This document shows positions 9,667-21,200 of a DNA stretch of 64,000 nt, one piece after another. Position 1 is the stretch's first letter; each line of letters starts with the position of its first letter. This stretch comes from Pycnococcus provasolii. Taxonomy: Eukaryota > Chlorophyta > Pseudoscourfieldiophyceae > Pseudoscourfieldiales. Under the pieces are notes generated by a model that searched no databases, was not told the origin of the DNA, and saw nothing but the letters and a program-made list of their open reading frames with translations. The DNA lies in contig CP150571.1 of NCBI GenBank assembly GCA_049487715.1, positions 549,716 through 613,715 on the forward strand, written 5' to 3'. A program made the translations under genes and the position numbers.

Positions 9667-10147
9667 TCACCGGGCCAAGTCGAATCCTACGAAGATTCCC
9701 GGGCGCGACTTGCGCTCCAGTTTACCGCCGCGCTCTAGGTCATTGAGCAGCTTGTAGGCGGTGCACCCAAATGGTTTCCATCTAACTCCCTTAACCTTGT
9801 AACCATTCTTAAGGTCAACTTCCCCTTGCACGTTTCATTCGTTCAAGAGAATAAGCCAAAATATCCGCATGATCGTTGAAGTTGAAATCTGGGAACGTTT
9901 CGAGAATCCATGTTGCGGTTGGCTTCAAATTGTTCTCGATTTGTGTTGCCTCCCAATGTTCAGTTCTCGTCTGCAAAGTCGAGCCCCACGGCGGCACACC
10001 GCACATCGGCGGCAGCGCTTGGACGTCGTTGCGAGGTTCGCGGGCGCTTCGAATGCTCCGCGTTTGTGCGCTTAGACGTGCGTCAAAGGGACTTCCAGGA
10101 CCTCCCCACGCGAGGGAGAGGTCGGCAAATGTGTGCCGCCATTGCAA
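9667..10147 (-). pseudogene. Broken Copia-type (Ty1) integrase fragment
   Basis: On the minus strand, 9840 to 9667 reads WKPFGCTAYKLL, then LERKSRPGIFVGFD before a stop. This is the pattern at the C-terminal side of Ty1/Copia integrases (FGC-x-AY ... K-x-D/ER-x-x-x-GIF-x-G). The preceding segment (10147 to 9815, ending LAYSLERMKRAR) lies in another frame, so a frameshift falls near 9815-9827. No reverse transcriptase or LTR is visible. It is a decayed remnant, possibly the host sequence into which the neighbouring DNA transposon jumped. Confidence 0.55.
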
Positions 10148-10312
10148 TATCGCATTCGGCTCGAGCGGGATCCCGAGCGGGATCCCGCGAGGATCTGGAG
10201 AAGGGAAACCGTGCTATCACGGATCCCCGGTTGAGAGAGATTTTCTGTTTCATTATTATTCCTTTCCCTGGAGCGGCGCCTTCTTTCTCTCTGCTCAAAG
10301 TTCGCGCCATCC
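10148..10312. other. Short region upstream of PRIMPOL
   Basis: No gene is seen. It contains a tandem CGAGCGGGATCC repeat at about 10160-10185 and presumably the PRIMPOL promoter. Confidence 0.4.
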
Positions 10313-11983
10313 ATGGCGGGTGCTCCTCCTCCTGCTCCTACCCAACACTGTACGGTGCCAGTGTCAGCTCCTGCTCCTAGTAATGACTCGTCATTCTACG
10401 GCGCTTCGTCCGGCTCCGCGTCATCAAAGTCTTGGGCTACTCATCGCATGATGGACTACGACGACGTCATCGAGAACCTGCGCATCATCAAAAAGAGAAG
10501 ACGGCTCGCGAGAAGCTCGTACCTCGAAGCGCGCGCGCACGAGTACCGCGAGTTCCCGAGGCTCGACCTCGCCAAGGCGTACGCGGCGCACTTGAAGTGG
10601 AAGCCCACGCAAACAGGACGCGCGCACGCCAACAACCAAGACGACTCGCAGGAACTGAAGCTGTTCGCGAGACAAACGCCAGAAGACGGAACGAGGAGAT
10701 TCGCCGCGGCGACCAGGAGAGGCGCGTGCGAAAGGGCGATGGCGGAACCGCCAGAAAGAAGGCACTTCTACGAACTACTCGAATCCGACGAAGGGGACGC
10801 GCAAGCACAGCTAAGGAGCCAGTGCCACGCCTTCTTGGATGTCGAGTTTGCTCGTGACGAACGGAGCGCTCGCGTTGGCGAGCCATGTGCGGACAACGTC
10901 GGAGACAGACTCGTTGACGACGTGGTTAGGCGCATGCAGGCGCACGCACAACGAACCCTTGGGTGCCAGTTCGCGCGCGTGTACGAGCTTGACAGCTCGA
11001 CGACGACGAAGTTCTCAAGGCACCTCATCATGCAGCTGCCAGCACCTCGCATGTTCCGGTCCGCCAGGCATGTCGGGCCGTTTGTGCGTGAGGCGCTCGC
11101 GACAAATTCAGAGCCGTCACTTGTGGCACCAGAGCCATCCGCAGACGCGGGCAAAAGCATCGTGGACATGGGCGTGTACACGCGCAATCGTATGTTCCGC
11201 ACGTGCTTCAGCCGCAAATTTGGAAAGAACAAGGCACCTCTCGCGCTGACGCGGCGCTTCGACGGTCCAGGCTTGCTCGCATCGGCGGATACGGCACGAC
11301 GGGCGCCTGCTCACATGCACCCACTGGGCGGTGTCGCTTATGGAGCAACGTCAACGACGCCGGATGCTGGAGACTGTCTCGTTTGGCTTGAGCTTCTCGC
11401 CTCACGTGGACGGCTTGATCCTGACCCCATTGCGCCACCGCTGGAGCAGCATCAGCATCAGCATCAGCAGCATCATAGCAATGGCGGCAACGGCGGTGGT
11501 CCGCCAAAGGCGTCCGGCTATGCGACGATGCCGTTCCCGGACGTGGAGGCTTTTCTGCTCGAGGTTTGCAGACGCAAGGCGCCTCAGAGTAGTCCACGCG
11601 TACGCAGCTGGGCGCTGTTCGCGGACAACGACGCTCGTCGTGACATGCTCGTTGTCAACATCGACGGCCATCGGTATTGCGAGAACGTTGGACGTCAGCA
11701 CAAAAGCAATGGAGTATACTATGTGGTGGATTGGCGCATAGATGCGTTCGCCCAAAGATGCTACGATGCTGACTGCCGGGGATTCCGGGCACCAGCGATG
11801 CCCCTTCCCGAGTCGCTGCGCCGTGGCGGTTGCTCGGAACCTAACTCTTCCCGAGAATGCTGGGATTCGGAGGAGGCGGCGCTGCCGCCGCGCCGCGCCG
11901 CCGACCTGGCGGCGAGCGACGCGCCGCAGCCCAAGCGCTACCGTCTCGTCGCGCCGTCGCGCTTTGTTGCGCAATCCGATTAG
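10313..11983 (+). CDS. PRIMPOL: PrimPol: primase-polymerase for replication restart
   Basis: PrimPol is an archaeo-eukaryotic primase that re-primes DNA synthesis past lesions in the nucleus and mitochondria. The 556 residues match the human protein (about 560). The catalytic D-x-E sits in AFLDVEFARDE, followed by STTTKFSRHLIMQLP. The third metal-binding Asp is in SIVDMGVYTRNRMFR. The C-terminal zinc knuckle is complete: the Cys of YCENVGRQHKSN, its His, and the two Cys of RCYDADCRG. A His-rich low-complexity insert (HQHQHQQHH) lies between primase and zinc regions. The start is the first Met with little N-terminal conservation, so a few residues either way are possible. No intron is required. 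Confidence 0.92.
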   Translation: MAGAPPPAPTQHCTVPVSAPAPSNDSSFYGASSGSASSKSWATHRMMDYDDVIENLRIIKKRRRLARSSYLEARAHEYREFPRLDLAKAYAAHLKWKPTQTGRAHANNQDDSQELKLFARQTPEDGTRRFAAATRRGACERAMAEPPERRHFYELLESDEGDAQAQLRSQCHAFLDVEFARDERSARVGEPCADNVGDRLVDDVVRRMQAHAQRTLGCQFARVYELDSSTTTKFSRHLIMQLPAPRMFRSARHVGPFVREALATNSEPSLVAPEPSADAGKSIVDMGVYTRNRMFRTCFSRKFGKNKAPLALTRRFDGPGLLASADTARRAPAHMHPLGGVAYGATSTTPDAGDCLVWLELLASRGRLDPDPIAPPLEQHQHQHQQHHSNGGNGGGPPKASGYATMPFPDVEAFLLEVCRRKAPQSSPRVRSWALFADNDARRDMLVVNIDGHRYCENVGRQHKSNGVYYVVDWRIDAFAQRCYDADCRGFRAPAMPLPESLRRGGCSEPNSSRECWDSEEAALPPRRAADLAASDAPQPKRYRLVAPSRFVAQSD

Positions 11984-12245
11984 AGTCGCCCAGGTGCGCC
12001 TTAGTTGTAAATGAAAGTTTTTTTTATGCAGAAATTATTAACTTGAACGAACTCCGCCTCCAGGGAAGAAATCAAACGGGGCCACTACGATAATGAGAGC
12101 AGGTACATGGGACCCATGATAGTCTAGGAAGGCGGGGAAAAAATCAAGCAATATCATCCAAAAAAAACCTTCCGCTAAACCCCCTCCGCTGTGATAAAAT
12201 ATCATTTGATCTGTTGCACAAAACGTGTTTATATTTAAAATACTA
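11984..12245. other. Convergent 3' region between PRIMPOL and TRA1 copy 1
   Basis: A 262-base AT-richer stretch between two stop codons. It has no open frame of note and is the likely site of both 3' ends. Confidence 0.5.
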
Positions 12246-15200
12246 TTACAACCAAGGGTGCCAGACGGGCTCCATATGGCTTAAACATCGCGGGTGCACA
12301 GCCTGCCGGATCAGCTTCACCGCGCCACCTTCCATGCGTGCGTTTGTCTCTTTGCTCGCTGCAGAGCTCTCGCTCGTTCGTTTGCGCTTATTGCTACTGG
12401 GACTCTCTTCCACGCCGCTCGACGGTCCCATGTACTGCACGGGATCGAGACTGCGCGCTCTTGTCACCGCACCGCTCGCATTCTGGTGCACGGCGTCTTT
12501 CAGGCCATTCACGCCAGGCAGCAAATATTTCACCCTCGGCAGTGGTGTCACGCTCGGATCGGTGAGAACACTGGATGTCAAGGTTGACCACGTCGGGCTG
12601 CGCCACATGCACAGCTCGTCCCTGAAGAGCAAGGCGAATCGACTGTTCGCGCAGCTGTGAGACTGAAGGATGGCCTGCGCCGCGGCACCAATTGCAACAG
12701 CCATTCCACCATCCACGCCAAACGGCGTCAAAAACGTGTGCAAGTTCCTCGTCAATCTGAAAGGAACCGCCTCCGCGTTCTCGAGCAAGCCGTCCGCGCC
12801 ATAGTTGGGGTAGAAGTCCGCCTGCAGCACCGCTCCACTGCTTCGCGCAAAGAGAAGGCGCGTCGGCGTGCGGTATCCAATCTTCAGGAGATGACCAGCT
12901 ACCGCGCTGAGCGCGTAGTGTGCCAGAAAGGATCGCTTGAAGCTCCAGAGATGATTGCACGTTGGCAGTGTCTTGTACATGTACTGGCTGAAGACGTTCT
13001 CGCTCACAACCTGTCTTGTAACCTCCTCAAAGGCGTGAAGACGTGGCTCCTGCTGAGAGATAGCCTGCGCCGCCGCAAGCGCCTCTGCTTGTGCCGCACT
13101 ATCGTCGTTTGCTGGCGCCGCTGCCGCGCTTGCTCCCGCTCCCGCTCCCGGTTCCTCAGCCTTACCAGTCGTCGTGGTCGTGTCGCCAGCATCCTTCTCC
13201 TTCTCCGTCTCATCAGCATCCTTCGCTTTGCCGTCACCACTTTCCTTTTGATCCGTTTCCATCGGCTTGGCATCATCGCCTTCGGTAGCCGCCGTGGCTT
13301 TGGCATCGGCATCGGCATCGGCGTCGGCGTCAGCGTCGGCGTCGGCAGCATCCTGTGCCGCGTCTGTGTTCTCAGGTTCTTTCTTCTCCTCACCTTCTCC
13401 AGCTTCCTTGCCCTCGTCCTTCTGAGCATCCTCCTCCTTTTCCTTCTGAGCATCCTCCTCCTCCTCCTCCTTGTCCTTCTCTCCCTCCTCCTCCTTCTTC
13501 TCAGCATCATCTCCTTTGGGCATCTCTGCTGCAACCTTGCCACCTTCTCCACCCTCCTCCTCCGCCGCCTTCTTCCTTTTTTTAGCCGCAGCCTCTTCTT
13601 CCGCCTTCATGATAATCTCCTTCGCCGTATTTTGCATATTCTGCAATTGCGTGAATCGCTGGACGAAGTGCTTGATGGGCAAATCTGACTCGCGACCATA
13701 GCGAGCACAGTTCACCTCGTACGCCTCACCGAGAGTTGCGTAGCTCTCGTCGTCCTCCACAAGGCGGCTGATAAGATTCGCACCGCCGTATATTGGAACA
13801 ATCAACGGAACGCGGAAATTCAGATGACGACGTCGGCTCTCCTTGCATCGATCCAAAAGGCCGTTCACCTGACGAAGCAGCAGGCTCATGCGCTCGTCAC
13901 GGCGCGTATTTCGTGTCGCTTGCACCAAGAACAGCTGCGTCTTTCCGTCCATGCCCACAAACTCCAGTCGACGATCAGCCTGACAGTCGCGACGTGAGAT
14001 GCTCACCGTTCGCCCAATCATCGCCAGGCGATGCGGACGATACGGGTCGAAGTCCGACTCCAAATTCACGAGATTGCTTGGCATGTCCAAAAACTGAGGC
14101 TGCATCGCCGCGAGATTCGGCGCCTCCCTCTCCAGCATCAGGTCGTGCGGGAACAGCCAGTCGACATCCGCACGAAGCGTCGTGCGCCACCACTTCAGGC
14201 GACTCGTGAGCTCGTCGAGCGTCGTTGGGAAGCTCTCCTTCGGGTTCCCCGAGGAATCGCGAGGGAGAAGATCGTTCTCAAACCGCTCGCGGTATCGAGC
14301 GTTGAACCGCCTCGAAGCGCTCGTCCTCTCGTCGTTGAATATCACATCGCAGATGCCCTGCAGATCGCGCTTCAGAATGCTCGGCACGCTCGTCGTCTGC
14401 GGATAGGCCTTCCAGCGCTTGTTCAGAAGCGCGTGCACAATCTGCAGCAGGCGCTCCTCGGGTCCGGGGGAAAAGCGGCTTGAAAGCTCCTTGATGAGCT
14501 GCTCCACCTCAAGGACAAGGAGAAAATGATGCTTTCGGATCGTTTCGTGAACGCCTCGCACGCAATCCAATGCAGGCTGCACCATGCGCTCGACTTGCGC
14601 GGCGCGATCCTCCAGGACCTTGAGGACAGCCTGATTGAATGGTTGTCCCTCCTTCTGCGCTTCGTCTACCTTCCTTTTCGCCTCGGCGAGCTCCTTCTTC
14701 GCTTGGTGGTGAAGCTCCTGCTGCTCAACCATCAGTGTTCGCATTTGGAAGTAGATGGCCTGCGCGTGGTGAGGGACAATGCGCTGCAAGAGCTCTTTCA
14801 TCGCCGTCGGTCCATGTGGCCAGAGAAGCGTGTGAAGAAGCTGCGACATCCACGGCATCCACGACCAAACCGGGCACTCAACTGCACGCGAGCTAAAGGC
14901 TTGAGCGGGGCTCGCCGACTCTGCGTCAAAGCTGAGCAGATGCAAGGTGCGCGGCAGATAGTGACGCCCAATACGCGAGCCAGTTGCCACGCTCATCAGA
15001 AAGCATGTCACCGCTAGCTCGAGCCACGTCGCGTTGGGAGGCGGTTGAAGAGGTGGCGGAGGTGGTGGAGGAGGAGGGCCTGAGTTTGAGCTGGGCGGAG
15101 GTGGCGGGCTCATGATCATCGAACCGGTATTCTGCTGATGCATACGATCGCAGAAGCAGCCCCACGACACCCAACCGCTATGCAGCACCTTGTTCATGTT

Positions 15201-18200
15201 GATCGCAGTGGAGAACGCCTTATTAGCTTCATCGTAGCGATTCAGCTTCTCCAGGAAACATCCCTTTAGGCGAAAAATCTCAGCCTTATCCGCGTCAGAG
15301 AAGTAGTCGAGGCTAGTGGAGTTGAGCAGCTGCAATCCGGTGCTCAGCTCATTTGGCATCTCCAAATACGCCTCCGCCTGTCCCTGGATTTTGACGAAAG
15401 CTTCCGTCACCACCATATCCACAAAGCCGTACATTTTGTTCACAACGTCAACGGAAACTTCGCAAAGACCCTGCTGCCGTGCAACAGAAGCAAGCGTGTT
15501 CACACTCCACGCCTTGTCCTTGAAGCCCAGCTGCGCCATTTGCGGGTGCATCTGCGGGTGCTGATAGATGTTCTTAGCCGCGTTGATCACATTATCGTAG
15601 CTGTGATTGCGCCAGTGCATGAGATCACTCCAGTCCGCAAGAGAGTCCCACACATTTGGCGTGCGCAGCCGCCACGTCTCGAGAATGTCCTTAATCACGT
15701 AGGCGTGCGAACGAGCCGCTTGCGGGCCAGCCTCTTGGAGCGCGCGCGAACTCTCGTGCAGCTCCTCAATAACCCTCGCACTTTCCTGCAGCTCCATCAG
15801 CCGCTGGAACGTGTGCAGCAGCGGAATGTGACTGCACATGCTCAACTCGGGCAGCTGCCACCAGCGCTGCAGAGCGAGAATCATCCCGTGCTTGGCGCTC
15901 TGCTCGGCGTGAGGGACGCTGTTGTGTGACAGGCTCGTACACGCGCGTACCATCATCAGGTGAGGTGTCTCCTCCACCTGCGCCGTGGCGCGCGGAAGAA
16001 CGTCATTCTTCAGCTTCTGCCAGTCCGACACTTTCCACAGGCTATCCATCAGCAGCTCGTGGTGGTCCACCTCCTTGGCGAAGTCCGCAAGCATCTCCCA
16101 CTGGTTCAGCTGCCTCGCCGTCTCCACCCACTGGTCCTCCCAAAGCACAATCTCAGCCTTGTGAGGACCCTGCGGGAGCTGGCTGCCCTGGTGCTTCGAC
16201 AGCATGTCCTCGAGAACCTCCTGCGCGCGCGGAAGAAGGCCGTGCTGCACAAGCGTCAGAATCTGACGCGTCTCGGGAAAGCGCGCGCGGCGCTTCCACA
16301 GCCCGAAGAGGATGTCATCTTCCCCAAGAAGGTGGTACAGCTCCGCCAGTGCGTCGAAGCATCGAATCTCTGTCGGAAAGAGCATCACGTGGGACTCAAG
16401 CAGTGGAATGGAAATGTGCCAAGCGTTGTACGTCTTGCCGATGAACTTGATGAGCTCTGAGGGGATCTTAGGCTGCGGCTGACTTAGCGAAACGCCCTCG
16501 AGAAGTGCCTGCACGACGTTTGGCCGCAGGTGCCGCTGCCTCTGGTGGAATTCCTTGCTCAGCAGCGTGATGATAGGCTTTGCCAATATCACCTGCTCCT
16601 CCTTCTGCAACGTTGCCCATACGATGGGGAAGAGAATCACCCAGATGTGGTATGCGATAGAGACGTCGGCATGGGCCATCTCGCGGAGCGGTCGAACGAG
16701 GTCCTTGACGCGAAGTGCACCCGCGCGCTTCAGAAACGATGCGTGGCATTTGAGCAGAGCACGCGCCTCTTCGGGTATCTCTATCTCCTGTTTAGCGGCA
16801 GGAGCCTCCTCTTCGACAACGGGAGGTTCCTCGACCTTCTCTTTCTGTGAAGCGGCCGACCTCCTGCTCCTCGACCTGCGAGAAGGAGTCTCCTTCTCCT
16901 TTTCCTTCTCCTTCTCCTTCTCCTTCTCCTTTTCTTTCTCCTTCTGCTTCTCATCTTCCTTTTCTTTGTCGCCCTGCTTGTCAGTCTGCGGATCAGCGCC
17001 ATCTTTTGTCGCCGACGCCGAATCAACCTTCGCCTGAGGCGGCGGCGCGCACGGCATATGCGCGCTGTTGGGTGCAAGTGCAATCCCTTCATCTTCTATG
17101 AGTATTGCAAGGAGCACATCAATGCCCTGTTGCAGCCAGAATGTGCCAGCGAGCGCTTCCCAATCTTGCTCGTAGATGATGTACTGCAGGCGTGCAAAGA
17201 GATTCTGGCCGATGTGCGAATGATGCAAGGCAAAATATTTGTGTCGTGTATCCGGATTGCGCGCTCTCAAGCCGAGAAGGAACAAGCATTCAACCTTCTG
17301 ATACAGCTCCACACGTAGCTGCTCTCGATCAAGAACAGCCTGAGGCTTCACAACCGTTCCGCCTTCTGACGCCTCGAGTTTGCTCGCATATTCGTCCTCA
17401 CCATCGTCTTTCGAGCACAACATGTATATCATGTCCAGAAACTTTTCCTCCCATTTCGGGCCATGCACAGAACCAACGTTCCCGGAACGTTCGAGTTGAG
17501 CTAGACGCTGGAAGAAGAGAATTGTTTCGTTGATCTTCAGGCCGGGTGCAAGTCCATCTGAATCCACCTTCGCTTGCTCCTGTACTTCGTTGTTTGCTTG
17601 CGCTCCGGCCGTGCTACCATCAACTGCTATAATCGCGCTGTGCGTTTGATCGTTTGTTGCGGCGGGCGTCTCGCCGGCATCAGCTCCTGCTTCAGCCTTT
17701 ACTGGCGCATCTACCATCTCCGCATCACCCTCACTTTTCTTAGCATCGTCCGGTACTTTCTCAGTCGCCGCCGCATCCAGCTCTGCCGTAGCAGCCGCGT
17801 CCGTAGGGGTATCCTCTTGGTCTTCGCCACCTGCTGTTGCAGCTTTTGCATCCTCGTTGCCACCTTGCTCTGGATTCTTTGCATCATCAGCTGATGTGAT
17901 TGCTAGCGTCTCAGTGCCTGTCTGCGGCTGCGGAGGTGGCGCTAAACGGGCTTTCTTCGCGTTCTCGATATATGGAAGAATCCACTCATGAACACACTCC
18001 AAGATCATCAAATGAACAAGAGGGTCAGTATTCTTGTCGGTGATGAGGAGAACCATAGCCTGCAGGTACATCTTCTTCTGCTCGGGATTCCTCAGAACAC
18101 GCTTCGAAGCCACCTTCAGCGCTAGCCGGATGACCGTGTACGGGCTTGACTGCGAGCGCGCACCATCCGTTTCCACGTGATGAGGTCGTGGATCGCTCTG

Positions 18201-21200
18201 ATTTTGTGATAGGTCGCTTGCATACTGGAACAGCATTTTAACAAGCGCCACCAGGAATTGGTCAGAGTACGAAGGAAACTCCTCCGCAAGGTTTTCCAGA
18301 ACGCGTAGCGAGCAAGCAACTCCAGAGAGTATTTGCTGGGCGGAATTCCCAGCCCCGGAAGCAGTGATGATATATTTTGTGATGATCTCTTCCACCTTGC
18401 GATGAATAGCAAGCGCGGGAGAATCAGCCACACCTGGTGGGAATGTGACGTAAATTTGCTTAAGCATCTTGCAAAGGAGCTGCTGCGCCGCTTTGCTCTG
18501 CGTGATAAAGCACGAGCTGATCGCTAACACAATCAAATCTGTGTTCGCAGGAACGAATCCCTTCGGGTGCTCTGTGACGAAATAATACAAAATCTCAACT
18601 CCTGTGACGAGGGCGGGGTGCATATCAGGGGGCGGAATCACAGCTGCCACCCCCGATTGACGAGCCTGTTGTGCCTGCTGCGCCTGCTGCTGCGCCTGCT
18701 GCTGCCGTACCTGAGTCATCAGTCGCTCTAAGTAAGCGAAATGGAAATCGCCACGCTGCGGCCAGAGCTTAAGCGCCGTCTTTAACAAGCGAAGAGCGTG
18801 CGGCTTTAGCGCACGCAACTCACGATCTGACGAGCTGCGTTGCTCAGTTGCAATGAAAGCCATACGTGTAAGAAAGTTGATGATGAGCTCTGTCATGCTC
18901 GACGTGAGACGGAAATATCGTATCGACGTGGATCGTGGCATTCCTAATCTAGAGTCTGCATTTTGCGCAGGATCACCTTCGACACCTGCCACGGCATCTT
19001 TCCCGGCTTCGCCAAGTGCAGGAGCCGAATCATCCCTTTCTTTCTTGTCCGCTTCATCCTCCGGAGCATCGACGTCCATACCGATCGCCTCTGCACCAGG
19101 TTTGTTTTGCATTTCTACCGATTTTACTTCCTCTTCAGCTTTCGCTTTAGCCTCCCAACGCAGGACGAGTTCAACAAGGTCAAGCGCAAGGCGTCGGTTC
19201 TCGCCTGATGAGCTCTGTGGTAATCCAAGGCGACTGAGTGAATTGATGATCTGGGCAACAAACTGGGCTCGGCTTGGGTAAAAGAGATCTGCGTGGCGAG
19301 TCACGAGCTGCCAAATATGAACGAGATGAGAGAGATTGTGTCCTTCATCCACAGATATTTTCTTTGCGCAGTGAATCCATATCGGGTATTTCGAAGGATC
19401 CGGCTGCGGAAGGCGCTCAACAAGTGCGGGAGTCAGCACATCAAGTGCACATCGAACAAGCTCCCTTGCTTCGGGTTGCGAAGTCCGGACAAGTACATAA
19501 AACACTTGTACAACCTGCTTCTCAGGCATCTGATACGTGCTGATGAAGTGTGCAACATTTAAGAACGCCCACTGTCCACTCACGGCGAGCGGGTCGTTTC
19601 CCTTGAGATGCTCCCATCCAAAACGAAGCAACTCTCGCCGATGCGGTGTGAGCGCATTTGGAATCGTGCGAATCAGGAGCGTCGATAGCCGAAGCAGCTG
19701 TATGCGAAGCACCTCCTCGAAGTCGCGTCCTCCAGCCGTAACAGCAGTCGTAGGTACCACGGGAGCAGCCTCTCCAGCCTTGTCGTCGTCGCCGCCCGCC
19801 GATGGGGCTGCAGCCGCCGAAGAAGCATCCTCCGATCCTAGGATATTCTGCATGATGTACTTCACCGACTCCTGATTCACCACCACGTTGATATCGCCCC
19901 TTGCGCTCGCCGTCTCCAGCATCGGAAGCACGAGCACGTCGATCAGCCTGGCGATGTGGAACTGGTGCGGCGTTCCCTTCTTTGACAACGCAATCGACTC
20001 CTTCGCGAACATCAGCACATACTGCAACACGTCCGCACGATCCTTTGCATCCCACTCCTCCGCAATCTCGCGGAAGAATACGTGCAGAAATGTCAAGTCT
20101 GGCAGAAGTCCGGGACCGCTCGGAATGAACTCCCGCTCTTTGCCCTTCGCCTCTGCGCGAATGCCCGCGAGGCCCGTCCCCACGGACGACCCCACAGCGC
20201 GCACGATGTCGATGATGAGACGCAGGTTACGGCTGTGATTGCAGCGCACCGTGTCCACGAGCATTTTCAGGATCCATCGGCCCTCCTTGAAGTGCAGTGG
20301 AAGACGGCCATACTTCACCACATCCTCAGGGCGCTGATTCTCGTTCAGCTGCTCGAGAAATTGTGCGAGAATGATCCAGCGCTTGCGTAGCTCCGTCACC
20401 ACACCAGTCTGCTCCGCGAGCCAACCTGGCTTGAGCTTGTGTAGAGTCCGTATCAGTCGCACGCCCGAGTACTGCGCCGTGTACGGTGGCTCTGGAGAAC
20501 CCTCGGGGCGCACGCTGCCAAAGCAGTACTGTACAATCTGCATCGCCTTCTGCGCCACCTCGTCGCGAAGCTTCTCCGCCTCGGGCAGCGGGAGCAGGCG
20601 CACCAGGCGTCGGCTGTACTCCTCCTGATCGAGGCGGTCGAGGAAGTACTGCGCAGACTGAGCCGCGTACCGCGACAGAAATAGCGCGAGCGGTGGGAGG
20701 TAAGGAGACATGAGCTCGGAGTCTGGACCGGCCATCGGGAGAGCAGCCTCCAGCTGCGTCACGAGCACGACGAGGCCAGGTCGGCTGCCCTGCGTCTCGA
20801 GAAATTTCACCGCAGCGTCGGGCAGCTTGTGGAACAGCTTCAGGGTCGCCGCGGCAATCTTCGCCTCCTCGCCGTGGCGCCACTTCACCGTGCTCCCACC
20901 GCCAATCAGCCTCTCCGGCTCAAGCCACTTCTTCAGGTGCTCCATGAGCTTCTCACCGAGCGTGATGTTAAACCAGTTGCTCAGCAGTTCGAGCAAGTGC
21001 CCGAGGCCGTGCAGAAGGTCCAGCGTGAGTTTCTTGTGGTCCGCGAGATTCTGCAAAATCGGGCGCAGGCCGTTCTGCAGCAGCTCCTTTGGCAGCTTCG
21101 AGTTTTGAATCGCAACCTTAAGGCCAGTCTTCGCAGCCTGCACAATCTCACTCGACGGACTCACGAAGCTCTTGAAGAATACGGCAATGGCACGGTTGCG

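Noticed and set aside
12200-12250. TGTAA after stop codons as the green-algal polyadenylation signal
   Set aside because: In both TRA1 genes it arises from the Leu codon plus TAA stop, and most other genes in the window lack it, so it is not usable evidence.
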